From NCBI GenBank assembly GCA_019155205.2, contig JAHNZQ020003149.1:1116578-1180577 (forward strand): 64,000 bases of DNA, in the 5' to 3' direction. The translations under genes and the position numbers were made by a program. Below the pieces are notes generated by a model. That model worked only from the letters and a program-made list of their open reading frames with translations. It searched no databases and was not told the DNA's origin. This DNA is from Gracilaria vermiculophylla (lineage: Eukaryota; Rhodophyta; Florideophyceae; Gracilariales; Gracilariaceae). This document shows, piece after piece, positions 32,413 through 42,107 of this stretch; within the stretch, counting starts at the first letter, position 1, and each line of letters starts with the position of its first letter.

Positions 32413-32413
<1 letters not shown>

Positions 32414-32499
<86 letters not shown>

Positions 32500-32506
32500 G
32501 GGGGGG
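32414..32506 (+). repeat. Nearly pure poly-G tract of about 93 nt
   Basis: Runs of about 44, 40 and 7 G are interrupted by only two T (32458 and 32499). It starts 128 bp after the MCM5 stop. Such DNA can form stacked G-quadruplexes. Assembly length may be inexact. Confidence 0.95.
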
Positions 32507-32956
32507 AGTGTGATTGTTGAAACGCTATGTTGCGAGATTAAAGCTATGCGCGCGTCGCGCGTCACGTGCGTCGAAAAGCGTGTGCAACACTTTAATGTGT
32601 AAGTGTTTGGGCGGTGAGGTAGTAAAACACCTGGGAGTGGGAGGCGGTGGACAGGTGGAAAGACCGACGCTTATCGGGGGGGGGGGCAGTTGCGTGTAGC
32701 GGCTGATGGGCGAGTGCGTGTCTCGCGTGGGTGATGGAGAGGGACGGTCTCACCATGGGGGCTGATGCGGCGGGGCTGCGATGTGTGCACTGGCGGGCAG
32801 GCGCGGAGTCTCGAGAGCGACAAGTATGCCTTTTTGATGCGTGGAACAGTGGACAAGGGGCGCGAAAGACACGCAGCGCGAGGGCGCCGACGCGGGCGCG
32901 CGCGGCTGCGCGCGCGCCCGCGCGGACAACGGGCGGTGGTTCGGTAAGTCGCTTGT

Positions 32957-32992
<36 letters not shown>
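32957..32992 (+). repeat. (GGC)n trinucleotide repeat
   Basis: About twelve GGC units in a row, in DNA without a supported gene. Confidence 0.9.
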
Positions 32993-32993
<1 letters not shown>

Positions 32994-33485
32994 AGACCGG
33001 CGATTGGCGTGGGCGCCACGGTGGTGCGTGCATGGCGCCGAGCCATACTGCTCATACGCGGCGCGGGGCGCGGCGGCACGGCTGCGGGCGCAGCGCGGGG
33101 CGAAAAGCGCGCGCGCGCGCGCACGGTATGCGGTGACGAGCGGCATGCAGGGCGCGCGGTCTCGAGATGCGGCTGTTTCGTTACAGCGGAGTCGGTTTGG
33201 GGCCGGGCGCGCGCGAGCGCGCGCGAGCGCGCGCGCCGGCTGGCGGAGCTCGAGAGCGGGCGCGGCGGGCGATGCGGCGGGGCATTGCGGGGGCGTGTGG
33301 TACGGAGATGACGTCTACGCGCGCATGACGTCGGGCGCGGATATTGGATTACGTCGCGCAGAGCGCAGAGAGTCAGTGGGTGGGAGCGGGCGGCGGCCAC
33401 ATGCGCCATCGGCGTGTGGGGGGGGGCATGGCGGGCGTCGTGAGCGAGAGCGGGCGGCGGAGAGGAGGGCAGCGCGGCAGCCAAC

Positions 33486-33524
33486 GCGGGAGGCAGCGCG
33501 GGAGGCAGCGCGGGAGGCAGCGCG
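33486..33524 (+). repeat. 12-bp tandem repeat, three or more units
   Basis: The unit gggaggcagcgc is repeated with little change in the G+C-rich region. Confidence 0.8.
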
Positions 33525-34345
33525 GCGAGGAAAGGGCGGCGAGCGGGGCGGCGGCTGGGGCGGCGGCTGCAGTGGCGGTGGCGGATGCAAACGGCAGCGG
33601 GGTGGGTGCACGATGAGCACGGCGACGGGGGCGTCTCAGGAGAGGCGTGCGGCGCGAGCAAAGTTTGTCATGGAGCAGTGGAAGCGTCGTATCCGAGAGC
33701 GAGACAGCAGCAGAGTGACAGAGCGCGCACGCGCGCGCGCGCGGCAACGGCAACAGGGGCCAGCGGCGGTGCGCGGCGGCGGTGGCGGCGGCTGCGGCGG
33801 CGGCGGCGGCGGCGGCGACGGCGGCGGGACGCTCTCGGGAGCGCGCGGCGGCGCCGAGTGCACGCAGGCGCGGCGATATAATGCGCCTCGGCGCGCCACG
33901 CGCGCGGCGTGGCCACGCGGCGCGCGGGCAAAGTCAGTTTTTCTTTTTATGTGGAAAAAAGGCGCAGGCGGCGCGGGACGGCGTCCACAAACAAAAAGGC
34001 GGCGCGGCAGCACTGGCGCAGCACGTCGACGCGCGCTGCTGACGCCGCGCTGCTGCCGCCCGTGCCGCCCGTGCGCCCAACGGCTGGCGCCCGTCACGGC
34101 GGCAGCGCGCGCCGCCGCGCGCGTGCGCGCGCCACGCACCGCCGCGCCGGCGCGCGCGCCCGTCCCGCGCGTCCCACGCCGCCGGTGCCACGCCACCCTT
34201 GTCGTCGTCGTCCTCGTCGTCGCACTCGCCCCAAACACCCCCCCGCGCCCAGCGCGCCGTGCGCGCGCCGCCGAGTGCACGCGTTGGTCCTTCTCACGCC
34301 ACGGCGCGGCCGTCTTGCCCGCGCCGCTCCCCTCCCCCGCGCCCC

Positions 34346-35098
34346 TCACGCACAGTACCCGCTTCCTGGTCGGCACGCCTTACTGAAGCATTGGTCGTCG
34401 CCGCCAATGCCGACCAACACGCAGCAAAAGTGGCAGCCGGAGCGGCAGCTACAAGTCCCTTTGGCTCTTACCTTGAGGTTGAGAAGGCGTGCGATGCGCG
34501 CGGTCACGGAGTTGCCGCGCATTTGTTCGCGGATGACGCGCACGTGGCGCTCCTCCTGCGCCGCGCTGCCCGCGGAGGGGGCATGTCGCTGCTGCTGCCG
34601 CTGCTGCTGCTGCCGCTGCTGTGGTTGGAGCGGGCGCGGCGCGCGGCGCAGCGCCACACGCTGCACGCGGGCGGCAGCGTCATCGTCATCGCCGTCGTCG
34701 CCGATGTCGCGGTCGGCGTCGGACATCTCGCTGCCGCCAACGCACGAGGTAACGACGTGCGCCATGTGTGTGGCAAAGTCGTTGTGGTCGTAGCACTGCT
34801 TGTGGGCGCCGTCGATGACGATGGTTTGCGGGGCGAAGCGCTCGCCGCCGCTATAAATACAATCCACCTGCTCCGTGGCGAGGCCGTTGTCCACGGAGCG
34901 GACGCGGCAGTCGACCAGCATGGCGTGCCACACGTCGTACGAGAGGCAGGCGCTTGCCGGCAGCGCGAGCGCGCACACGAGCAGCAGCGCGGCGGCCAGC
35001 GCGGCGCAGCGCGACGGCGGTGGAGGCGGCAACGGCGGCGGGAGTGGCGGGGGCGGCATCGGTGGCGGAGGCGGGCGCGCCAGCTCGACCTGGATCAC
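34346..35098 (-). CDS. Possible secreted or membrane protein, incomplete model
   Basis: This minus-strand frame has no ATG at its 5' end (GTG at 35098, open further upstream), so a first exon may be missing; an internal ATG falls at 35056. It encodes a proline run, then a strong signal-like segment (CAALAAALLLVCALALPASA) and a cysteine-bearing domain (CLSYDVWHAMLVDCRVR, then FAPQTIVIDGAHKQCYDHND), an acidic Asp run, a Gln-rich run and a helix VRVIREQMRGNSVTARIARL. Directly after LLNLK a consensus donor gtaaga appears, so the last 35 residues of the open frame may be intron. I do not recognise the family. The middle part looks like a real protein, unlike the repeat-derived frames nearby. Confidence 0.4.
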   Translation of the reverse strand: MIQVELARPPPPPMPPPPLPPPLPPPPPSRCAALAAALLLVCALALPASACLSYDVWHAMLVDCRVRSVDNGLATEQVDCIYSGGERFAPQTIVIDGAHKQCYDHNDFATHMAHVVTSCVGGSEMSDADRDIGDDGDDDDAAARVQRVALRRAPRPLQPQQRQQQQRQQQRHAPSAGSAAQEERHVRVIREQMRGNSVTARIARLLNLKVRAKGTCSCRSGCHFCCVLVGIGGDDQCFSKACRPGSGYCA

Positions 35099-35128
35099 AA
35101 TCGCCGTGGACGCAAGGAGGGTCGTCGC

Positions 35129-35129
35129 G

Positions 35130-35162
<33 letters not shown>
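35129..35162 (+). repeat. (GGC)n trinucleotide repeat
   Basis: About eleven GGC units in a row upstream (minus-strand sense) of the possible secreted-protein frame. Confidence 0.9.
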
Positions 35163-35163
<1 letters not shown>

Positions 35164-36307
35164 GCGTTGGGGCGGCGCGCGCGGAGTTGTTCGCAATGGT
35201 GCACGCGGGACCGCGCGGCGGCTGCGGGGCGGCGGCGGCGGCGGCGGCGGGGTTGCGGCGGCGGGGTTGGGCGGGTAAGCGAAGGATGCGTTGGGCGGGT
35301 AAGCTATGGTGGATGAAGAGGGGTCGGTGGCGGAGAGGGTGGCGGAGAGGTTTTTGAAGTCGGTGGTGCGGCGGTGGGTGGGCGGCGTGGGTGGGCGGCG
35401 GCGGCGGCGGCGAGGTGGGTGGGCGGCGGCGGCGGTGGGTGGTGAGGCGGAGGGGGGTGCGCGACGCGATGGGGCGGCGGCGGACAAGAAAGGGCGGGGG
35501 TGTGGGCAGCGTGCTCTCGGGGCCGGTTTAAAAGCGTGTGGCGGCGGCGGCGGAGGGAGCGGGGGGCGGGGGGAGGGGCGGCGGCGACGGCGCGCGCGCG
35601 CCACGCCGCGGGACGTAGAGCCTGTCGGCGCGCCAAATTCAGCGCGGCTGTAAAGGCGCGCAGCGCGGCGTCGCGTGACGCGGCGCGCGCGCGCAACGTG
35701 TGCGCGCGCGCCGCGCGCGCGCCGCGCGCGTGCCCAATTCAGCGCGCGCTGTAAAGGCGCGCGCGCGCGCCGTGGGACGGCGCCAAATCAGGCGCGCCGG
35801 CTTACAGCGCGAGCGCCTGCAGCGCGCCGCGCTGGCTGAGCGGCGCGGCGGTTGGCGCGCCCTCCGCGCGCCGCGCGCCGCGTGTTTTGCGCCAATGGCG
35901 CGCCGCTGTAACCGGCTGACGTGAGGCGCCTCTAAGCGCGGCGCGCCTTTGCGCGCGCCAATTACAGCCGCTTTCCGTGGCGCGCCGCGCGCGATCGTCG
36001 CTGCCGCGCGCGCTGCGCTGCACACCTTGCCACCTGCACACGTCGCCAGCCGCACACGCTGCCACGAAGCACCCGACGCGCAGCTGCGCACGTGGCGCGG
36101 TGCAACCGCGCCGCCGCCGCCAACGGCAGACGCGCATGGCGCGCTGCCGAGCGTCGTGCGCGCTGTAATTGCGCACATCAAAGCAACCCGGCGGCCGCCA
36201 GCGCCGCGCCGCCGTGGCACCGCGCCGTTAGCTCCGTGAGCGCTGTCCGCGCTCACCGCCGTGTGCCAACCTCACGCAGCCCAGCCGCCGCCACCGTCAC
36301 GGCCCCT

Positions 36308-36336
36308 CCCCCCCCCCCCCCCCCCCCCCCCCCCCC
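36308..36336 (+). repeat. Poly-C run of 29 nt
   Basis: An uninterrupted run of 29 C (G on the other strand) about 95 bp beyond the 3' end of the carrier gene. Confidence 0.95.
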
Positions 36337-36430
36337 GCGCCCCGCCGCCGCCGTCGCGTCTCTCCGCCCGCGCCCCCCCGCCGCCGTTACGTCCTCCCCC
36401 CCCGACGCCCTCCTCCCCGCGCGCGCCGCC

Positions 36431-36463
36431 TCACGCGCGCGCCGCCGGCCGCAGCGCGCATCG

Positions 36464-36511
<48 letters not shown>

Positions 36512-37504
36512 GACCCGCGCGTGCCGCGCCGCGCCGCGCACCCGCCGCGCCCGGAAGAATGCCTTGGCCGCCTCAAACGTGAAGAAGAATATGGCGCTGG
36601 ACGGCCCAATCACCAGGCAGCGCGGCACGATGCCTCTCACCAGCGCCCCCGCCCCGTCGCGCGCCAGCAGTTTGGCCACGCAGTCGACCGCGTTTTTATA
36701 GCTGCCGGCCGGCTGCGACATCATGCGCGTGCGCACCACGTCCAGCGGGCACGTCGTCGCCCCGGTCACCGTGCCCGCCACCGCCCCGATCAGCAGGTTT
36801 TCCAGCGCCGACATCTCGTCCAACGACTTGTTCGCGCGCCGCATGTACCACGCCCGCGTGCGCTCAAACATCAGCAGCTGCATGATGCGGAACGGGATGT
36901 CGCGCGCAATCGCCGCCGAGTAGCCCTGGTAGAACGCCCGCGGGCCCTGCTTGCATAGCGAGCCCATCGCCGCCATCGGCGACGCGAACACCCCGGCCTG
37001 CGTCTTGGACTTGACCACCTCGGACGGCGTCAGCCACAGCGACCCCACCGCGTCGCCCGCCGTCGCCGCCACCGCCGTGCGCGCCCACTCGGGCCACTCG
37101 CGCAGCCCCCGCCGCGCAAGCACCGTCTTCAGCGTCTCGTAGATGCCGAACGTCAGCATGCCGTACGGCACCTGCCCCACCAGCGACACCGCCGCCCCGC
37201 GGTACAGGTGCCCCTTGTTCACCGCCGCCGCGAACCGCGACAGCGCCGACACGCCGCGCCCCGACGACCGCGCCGCCGAGATGCCCGCCACCTGCACCCG
37301 GATTTTGATTGTGTCCATGGGGAACGTGCTCATGATCTGCACCGTGCGCCCGATCGCCCCGCACGCCAGGTTCTGCGCGATGGACAGCGGCTCCACCGCC
37401 GCGCTCGCGTCCGCGCCCCGCGTCTGCGCCCCGCGCCCGCGCGCCACCGCGCGCGTCTTGCTCAAGCGCACGCCGCCGTGCACGCCGTTCGGACCCCCAG
37501 CCAT
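36431..37504 (-). CDS. Mitochondrial carrier family protein, SAM-carrier-like
   Basis: The 357-aa product starts at ATG 37504 (MAGGPNGVHGGVRLSKTRAV). Three carrier repeats are visible, each with the Px[DE]xx[KR] signature: FPMDTIKIRVQ, TPSEVVKSKTQ and CPLDVVRTRMM. Helices between include GQVPYGMLTFGIYETLK and DIPFRIMQLLMFERTR, ending IGPSSAIFFFTFEAAKAFF. Carriers move small metabolites over the inner mitochondrial or plastid membrane. The TPSEVVK second signature with an acidic Glu is reminiscent of S-adenosylmethionine carriers, but substrate contact residues were not checked, so substrate is open. The C-terminal tail is a GAGAGA run coded by a hexamer repeat and is probably not part of the fold. 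Divergent from XPC, 346 bp between starts. Confidence 0.88.
36467..36511 (+). repeat. (GCGCCC)n hexamer repeat coding for a Gly-Ala tail
   Basis: About seven hexamer units. On the minus strand they encode the VGAGAGAGAGAGAG tail of the mitochondrial carrier. Confidence 0.9.
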
Positions 37505-37850
37505 CGCGGGCGCGCGCGCGTAGTGCCGGCAGCGGCGCGGGGGGGGGGGAGGGGGCCGTGGAAGAGCGCGCGCGGCGACGGGCAGCGCCGCGCCGCGCGC
37601 CGTCGGAGATCGTGCGCGCCGCCGCCGCGCCCAAATCTGCGCCGCGCGCAACGCGCCGCCACGTGGCGCGCGGCCCGACGAGCCGGTCGCCGCCTGCCCG
37701 AGAGGCGCCGCGGGTTGCTTGCGCGCGCGCGCGCGCACGCGCGCGTGCGCAGTCGCCGCCGCGCCGGCTGGCGATTGAGCGCGCGCGCCGCGCGCCGCGC
37801 GTCGCCGCCGCCTCCGCCGCCGCCGACGCCGGCCGCCGCGCGCTGCAGAG
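37505..37850. other. Divergent upstream region of carrier and XPC
   Basis: Extremely G+C-rich, with alternating CG stretches (gcgcgcgcgcgcgcacgcgcg around 37720-37745) that could take the Z-form. It includes a run of about nine G at 37541-37549. No gene is supported. Confidence 0.4.
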
Positions 37851-37976
37851 ATGCGCGACGACGACGATGGCGGCGACGACGGGCGCCCGCAGGCGCTGCG
37901 CGGCCTGTCGCAGTCCGCCGTGCACCACGCCGTCACGCGCGGGCGCGCCCGCGCGCGGAAGCGCGCGCGCGGCGCG

Positions 37977-38010
<34 letters not shown>

Positions 38011-40190
38011 GAGACGCGCCCGCGCAGGGGCTGGCGGCGCGCGCGCCGCACCACAAGCGGCGGCGCGCGTCGCTGCTGCCGGGCGCGCGCGGGTCGGACC
38101 ACGACGACTCCAACGACGAGTGGGAGGAGGACGTGCACGTGGACCAGCGCGCCGTGCACGCCGCGCGCGCCTCCGCCGCCGCGCGCCAGCCGGCGCAGCA
38201 GCCGCAGCGCCACGGCCGCGGCCACGACGCGGGGGAGGCGCGCGCCGCCGCCGGCGCCGCGCGCGCGCAGCTGTCCGACCAGCAGAGGAGCAAGATGCGG
38301 CGGAGGATGGGCGCCCGGCTGAGAAAGTCGCGCCTGCGAGTGCACGCCGTGCACCTGGTCTTGCTCGCCGCGCACATGCTGCGCCAGGACGACGCCGCCA
38401 ACGACCCGCTCTGCCAGGCGCTGGCGCTCAGCCTCGCGCCGCAGGACGCCCTTCTGCACCCCGATGACCTCAAGCACCGTCTGGCTCGTTTCGCTCTGTG
38501 GATGCGGTCCACCTTTCGCGCCGCCGCGCTCGTCACCCAGCCGGGACACCTTCGCGCGCAGAGCGTCTTTAAAAGGCCGTGCAACGCGTCGGAAAGAGTC
38601 ATCCTCAGTGCGCGTGCCGCCAACGGCGAGATCATAGACGTGGCATCCCTTGCGTGCGCCCTCGTCCGAGCGCAAAACTTTCGATGTAGGCTTGTTTTGG
38701 CGATGCAACCCGTGCCCTTTCGCGTCAGGCACGGTAAAAAGGAGCACCACGTCAGCGCCAGACGTCACATCGTCGATGCTCGCGCCAACGATGCCGCAGA
38801 AACTGTCTTGTACGCCTGGATAGAGGTGTGGTCCGCCAAACTTTCTGTATGGATCGTTGTGGACGTGTTCAGCGGCCAAGTTCACCACGGCTACTCGCGA
38901 GACGTCGTTGACGTTGGGTTGCGCAGCATACCCGTGTTCGACTCCAAGTTCATGCTGTCGGACGCGGTACAGCACCCCTCCCCCAAACGCCGAGCCTCTC
39001 GCCGGAAAAGTGCCCGCCAAAGTGAGCAACAGTCTGGTGAACCGATTCGCACCGTCGGAGAACAATACTACTCACACGTTGTCGCCGTCGAAAACGGCCG
39101 TCTCACGGATGTCTCTCGTCGCTATGTGAGCAACTGGCTGCAGGCCGAACATTGCAGGGCAAGGGGCAAACTGTTTGAAAACGTGTTGAACAACTTGAGC
39201 GCAACACAAGACGCTGAGAACGACATAGCGGTGCAGAAAGAGCGAGAAGAGTTTGAGTCACTCATGGCGGAAGAGACCGTGCCCACGACCATGACAGCCG
39301 TGCAAAAGCACCCAAGATATGTTTTGGAGCGACACATAAAAAGATACGAGCTCATATGGCCCAGAGAGCCCATTGTCGGTTACATCAAAGACGAGCCCAT
39401 TTTCCTGCGTGCAAACGTGAAACTACTGCACACCAAGGACCGGTGGATTAGAGAGATGAGGCAAGTGAAGCCAAACGCAAAGCCTATGAAGTCGGTCAAA
39501 TCAAAGAATGGAACCGACACGCAGGTTCATCTATTCGGCGAATGGCAGACAACAGCGCTGAGAATTGAACCGTGCAAGGACGGAAAAGTACCTCGCGGCG
39601 TTCACGGAAATGTGGATTTATGGACGCCCGACCATTTACCGGACGGGGCGGAGCATGTCAACGTTCCGCACGCAAAGGCGGCGGCACGAAAAGTAGGCGT
39701 GGACTTTGCACCAGCAATGACCGGCTTCGACGTGCGGGGCGGGAGGTCAGTTCCTCGCATCGAAGGCGTGGTGGTGGCGGTTGAAAACGCAGAGCTCGTT
39801 CGAGATGGGGCGAGAGAAATCGGCAGAGCCGCGCATGAACGGGCCGAGAAACGGGCCAGGGAAGATGCTTTGGCAAAATGGGCAAAGCTTCTGCGCGCTG
39901 TGAAAATGGGGCAGAAAGTGAAGAAGAAGTACGGCGGCGTGGACGGCGCAAGTTTTGAAACCGAACAGAAACGAAGGGGTTTGGAGAAGGCTGCGAGAGA
40001 GAAAGGCGAGATGGGTCGCGTGGGGACGGCAGCGGTGCGCTCTGAGGTGAGAGGGGCGAATGCAGTGGACACGCTGCGACTGGACAAGGACCATGAACAC
40101 GTTTTCGGTGAAGGCGTGCACGTTGACGGAGATACGTGGAGAAAAACGTGCAAGGTGTGTGAGCTAGAAGTTTGTTACGAAAGGCTTTGA
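37851..40190 (+). CDS. XPC: DNA damage recognition protein XPC/Rad4
   Basis: The 779-aa product starts at ATG 37851. The N-terminal 150 residues are acidic/Arg-rich and disordered, with a poly-Pro run. The transglutaminase-like fold follows: HAVHLVLLAAHMLRQDD, later SLACALVRAQNFRCRLVLAM, and YAWIEVWSAKLSVWIVVDV, the most diagnostic Rad4 segment. Beta-hairpin domains come next: VLERHIKRYELIWPREPIVG, WQTTALRIEPCKDGKVPRGV and NVDLWTPDHLPDGAEHV, then KVGVDFAPAMTGFDVRGGRS. XPC/Rad4 finds helix-distorting lesions and starts global nucleotide excision repair. The C terminus ends with a Cys pair (CKVCELEVCYERL) after a DHEHVFG motif, suggesting a small metal site. G+C drops from the 5' to the 3' half. 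Convergent with COX5B, 182 bp apart. Confidence 0.94.
37979..38009 (+). repeat. (GCC)n repeat coding poly-Pro in XPC
   Basis: About ten CCG/GCC units give a ten-residue proline run in the disordered N terminus of XPC. Confidence 0.9.
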
Positions 40191-40372
40191 GAAACGAGAA
40201 TATATTGTATTAAAAGGAGCAGCTCAACATGCGCGTTTGTGGTGTAGTGTGGATAGGTATTTGTTTTTGTTTTATGTTATACATCGAGACGATTAGCATA
40301 CGGGTTGGCACACGGCACACATATTTCTGAGCCGACAAAATGGAGCACGCGAACAGGGCTGAGCGACTCTGT

Positions 40373-40822
40373 TTACAAAGGATCTAGCTCAAACACCTGC
40401 TCACATTCCTTGCACGCAGCCTTCTCGCCCTTTTCGACGAGCAACCACACGAGGTCGTGATCGTCGGGGGCGGCCTTGCCGGTGCAGCCGACGATCCTGG
40501 AGTCGTATGCGGACTGGATCTTGACGGGGTTGTCGAAGGTGCCAAACGGACCGCGCAGCACCTCGTTGTGCTTGAACAGGTCCGGGTGGTCAATTTCGGC
40601 GCGCTCCAGCCCGGTGGCCTGATCGATGATACTGGGAATCTCGCCGGGGGTGCCAGGCTTGACCTCGGCGACCAGACTAGGGCCGTCGCTCTTCGCGGCG
40701 AAAGCGCGCACCAGCATTGCAGCGCGCGCGCGCAGCGGTCGCGACGCGGCGCGCGCGGCGGCACCCGCCAGCGCGGCGAGAGAGGGGGAGACGGCGGCGG
40801 CCCGCGATGTGACGGCGATCAT
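40373..40822 (-). CDS. COX5B: Cytochrome c oxidase subunit 5b, mitochondrial
   Basis: The 149-aa product starts at ATG 40822. Residues 1-42 are rich in Ala, Arg and Ser with no acid, a mitochondrial presequence ending near LVRAFA. The mature part has GPFGTFDNPVKIQSAYDSRI and the zinc region: RIVGCTGKAAPDDHDLVWLL (Cys 113, His 122) then EKAACKECEQVFEL (Cys 137, Cys 140). The plant-like pattern, one Cys and a DxHD segment in place of the second Cys of animals, is seen. COX5B is a matrix-side, zinc-binding nuclear subunit of respiratory complex IV. It is convergent with XPC and lies 271 bp before the stop of the GNAT on the same strand. Confidence 0.95.
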   Translation of the reverse strand: MIAVTSRAAAVSPSLAALAGAAARAASRPLRARAAMLVRAFAAKSDGPSLVAEVKPGTPGEIPSIIDQATGLERAEIDHPDLFKHNEVLRGPFGTFDNPVKIQSAYDSRIVGCTGKAAPDDHDLVWLLVEKGEKAACKECEQVFELDPL

Positions 40823-41093
40823 AGTGTGGGCGGGGCGGCGATCGGGATGTGCGCGGGGGACGGAGGAAGCGCGCGAGAGGAACGGAAGGTGCGAACGGAA
40901 GCGCGGCGTGCGGGTGCGATAATTGCCGATCGCCACGATCGCCACCGATGGCGCCTCGCAGCTTTGCAGGAGATGATGGCCGTGGCCAGCAATTCGCGGG
41001 CGCGTGGCGCGAGCTGCGCGCATGGCCTCAGGCCCGGGCGCCGTGTGCCTGTGGGCGCGCTTACACGTGGCCCCGTGGCGACGTGGGCAGGGG

Positions 41094-42107
41094 TTAGCGC
41101 CGACGCTCGTTGCGCTCGCGCTCTACGCTCAGGTCGTAGAGGCAGTAACGGAAGTAGTCGACAACGCCCAGACGGCGCGGAGCGGCGACGCGCGCATCGC
41201 GCCAGTCAACGGCGGTGTCGTCGCCACCGTCGCCGTCGCCGTCGTCGTCGTGCGTGGCACGGAAGAGGAAAAGGCGGCGGCGGCGGCCAATGTGCGCGTA
41301 CCACTGCGGCTCCTGCGCCGCGCAGCCGAAGCGCAGGCGCTGGTACAGGCGCTTGGCGCGCTCGTTGTCGTCCGCCACATGCGCCCACACCATGCGCGCG
41401 CTCCACCACTGACGCGCGTCGCGCAGCGCGCCGCGCACCAGCGCCGCGCCCACGCCGCGTCGCTGCCACCCGCGCGCCACCGCCAGGTTGCCCATGTACA
41501 CATCACCGTCACAGCGCGTGTCACCGCGCGACCACAGCGCGATCTGCTCCTCCACGCCCTCGCGCAGCGCACGGCGCGCATCCACTGCGCCCATCTCCAC
41601 GCAACCGACCACGGTGCCGCTATCGCGCGCCACGGCCACCAGCAGCGCGTGCGGCGCGTGCGGCTGCGCCGCCGCGCCATCAACGCCGTCTGCGCTTTCC
41701 ACGCCGTCTGCGCTTTCCACGCCGTCTGCGCCACCGCCGCGCACGCGGCTGCGCAGCTGAAGCCAGAAATCCAGCCGCGACGCCAGCTCCACCATGCGAA
41801 GCGCGCGCCGCGCGCCCAGCACCCGCCCGAGCGGCGACTCCATCGTTCGCCGTGCCTGCCCCTCTTCCAGCGCGAACGCGCGCGACAGAACCGTCACAGC
41901 GCCGCCGATGTCCGCGCGCTGCGCACGCCGGATCAGCACGTCCTCGCCGCGCGCGCAGCATGTGGCGCCGTTGCTGCGCTTGCTGCTGCCACTGCTGCTG
42001 TTTGAGCCGGGCGCCCTCAGCCATCTCGCTTGTCGCCACACGCTTGCGCCCGGTTTCACCAGCGGCGGGGCGAATAGCGCACATGTGCGCGCCGCCTTGG
42101 TGCTCAT
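41094..42107 (-). CDS. GNAT-family N-acetyltransferase, possibly plastid
   Basis: The 337-aa product starts at ATG 42107. Residues 1-50 are Ser/Arg/Lys-rich with little acid, a plausible transit peptide. The GNAT fold starts at VLIRRAQRADIGGAVTVLSRAF. The acetyl-CoA site is clear: VYMGNLAVARGWQRRGVGAAL, with the RGVGAA loop as the Q/RxxGxG/A signature, then a WWSARMVWAHVADDNERAKRLYQRLRFG motif, the usual NxxAxxLYxxxGF end. The family transfers acetyl groups to protein or small-molecule amines; plastid members similar to NSI act on photosynthesis proteins. Specific substrate is unknown. A three-unit DGVESA repeat interrupts the region before strand 4 and the C terminus is acidic then basic. 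Confidence 0.85.
   Translation of the reverse strand: MSTKAARTCALFAPPLVKPGASVWRQARWLRAPGSNSSSGSSKRSNGATCCARGEDVLIRRAQRADIGGAVTVLSRAFALEEGQARRTMESPLGRVLGARRALRMVELASRLDFWLQLRSRVRGGGADGVESADGVESADGVDGAAAQPHAPHALLVAVARDSGTVVGCVEMGAVDARRALREGVEEQIALWSRGDTRCDGDVYMGNLAVARGWQRRGVGAALVRGALRDARQWWSARMVWAHVADDNERAKRLYQRLRFGCAAQEPQWYAHIGRRRRLFLFRATHDDDGDGDGGDDTAVDWRDARVAAPRRLGVVDYFRYCLYDLSVERERNERRR
41683..41732 (+). repeat. 18-bp tandem repeat inside the GNAT gene
   Basis: Two full units of acgccgtctgcgctttcc and one partial unit follow each other exactly. On the minus strand they code DGVESADGVESADGVDG in a loop of the acetyltransferase. Confidence 0.92.

Larger units (their letters stand above)
32286..36430. 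other. 4.1-kb low-complexity G+C-rich stretch with homopolymer runs
   Basis: The stretch holds the long poly-G run, GGC and 12-bp repeats, a C run and many CG-rich patches (gcgcgc). Stop codons are rare, so many overlapping ORFs appear but nearly all are Arg/Gly/Ala strings. Two weak gene candidates exist: an ATG at 33613 plus (MSTATGASQERRAARAKFVM then EQWKRRIRERDSS), which turns into simple repeat after about 50 codons; and a minus-strand signal-peptide frame at 34346-35098, listed separately. Confidence 0.5.

Noticed and set aside
32731..34386. 551-codon plus-strand frame in the low-complexity island
   Set aside because: Mostly Arg/Gly/Ala from repeats. Only the segment after ATG 33613 looks protein-like, and that is too short to call.
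37505..38635. Upstream extension of the carrier frame on the minus strand
   Set aside because: The frame is open far beyond ATG 37504, but the extension is antisense to XPC and low in complexity; the ATG fits the carrier family start.
36864..39065. 733-codon minus-strand frame across carrier and XPC
   Set aside because: Overlaps both genes in other frames; no domain and repeat-like composition.
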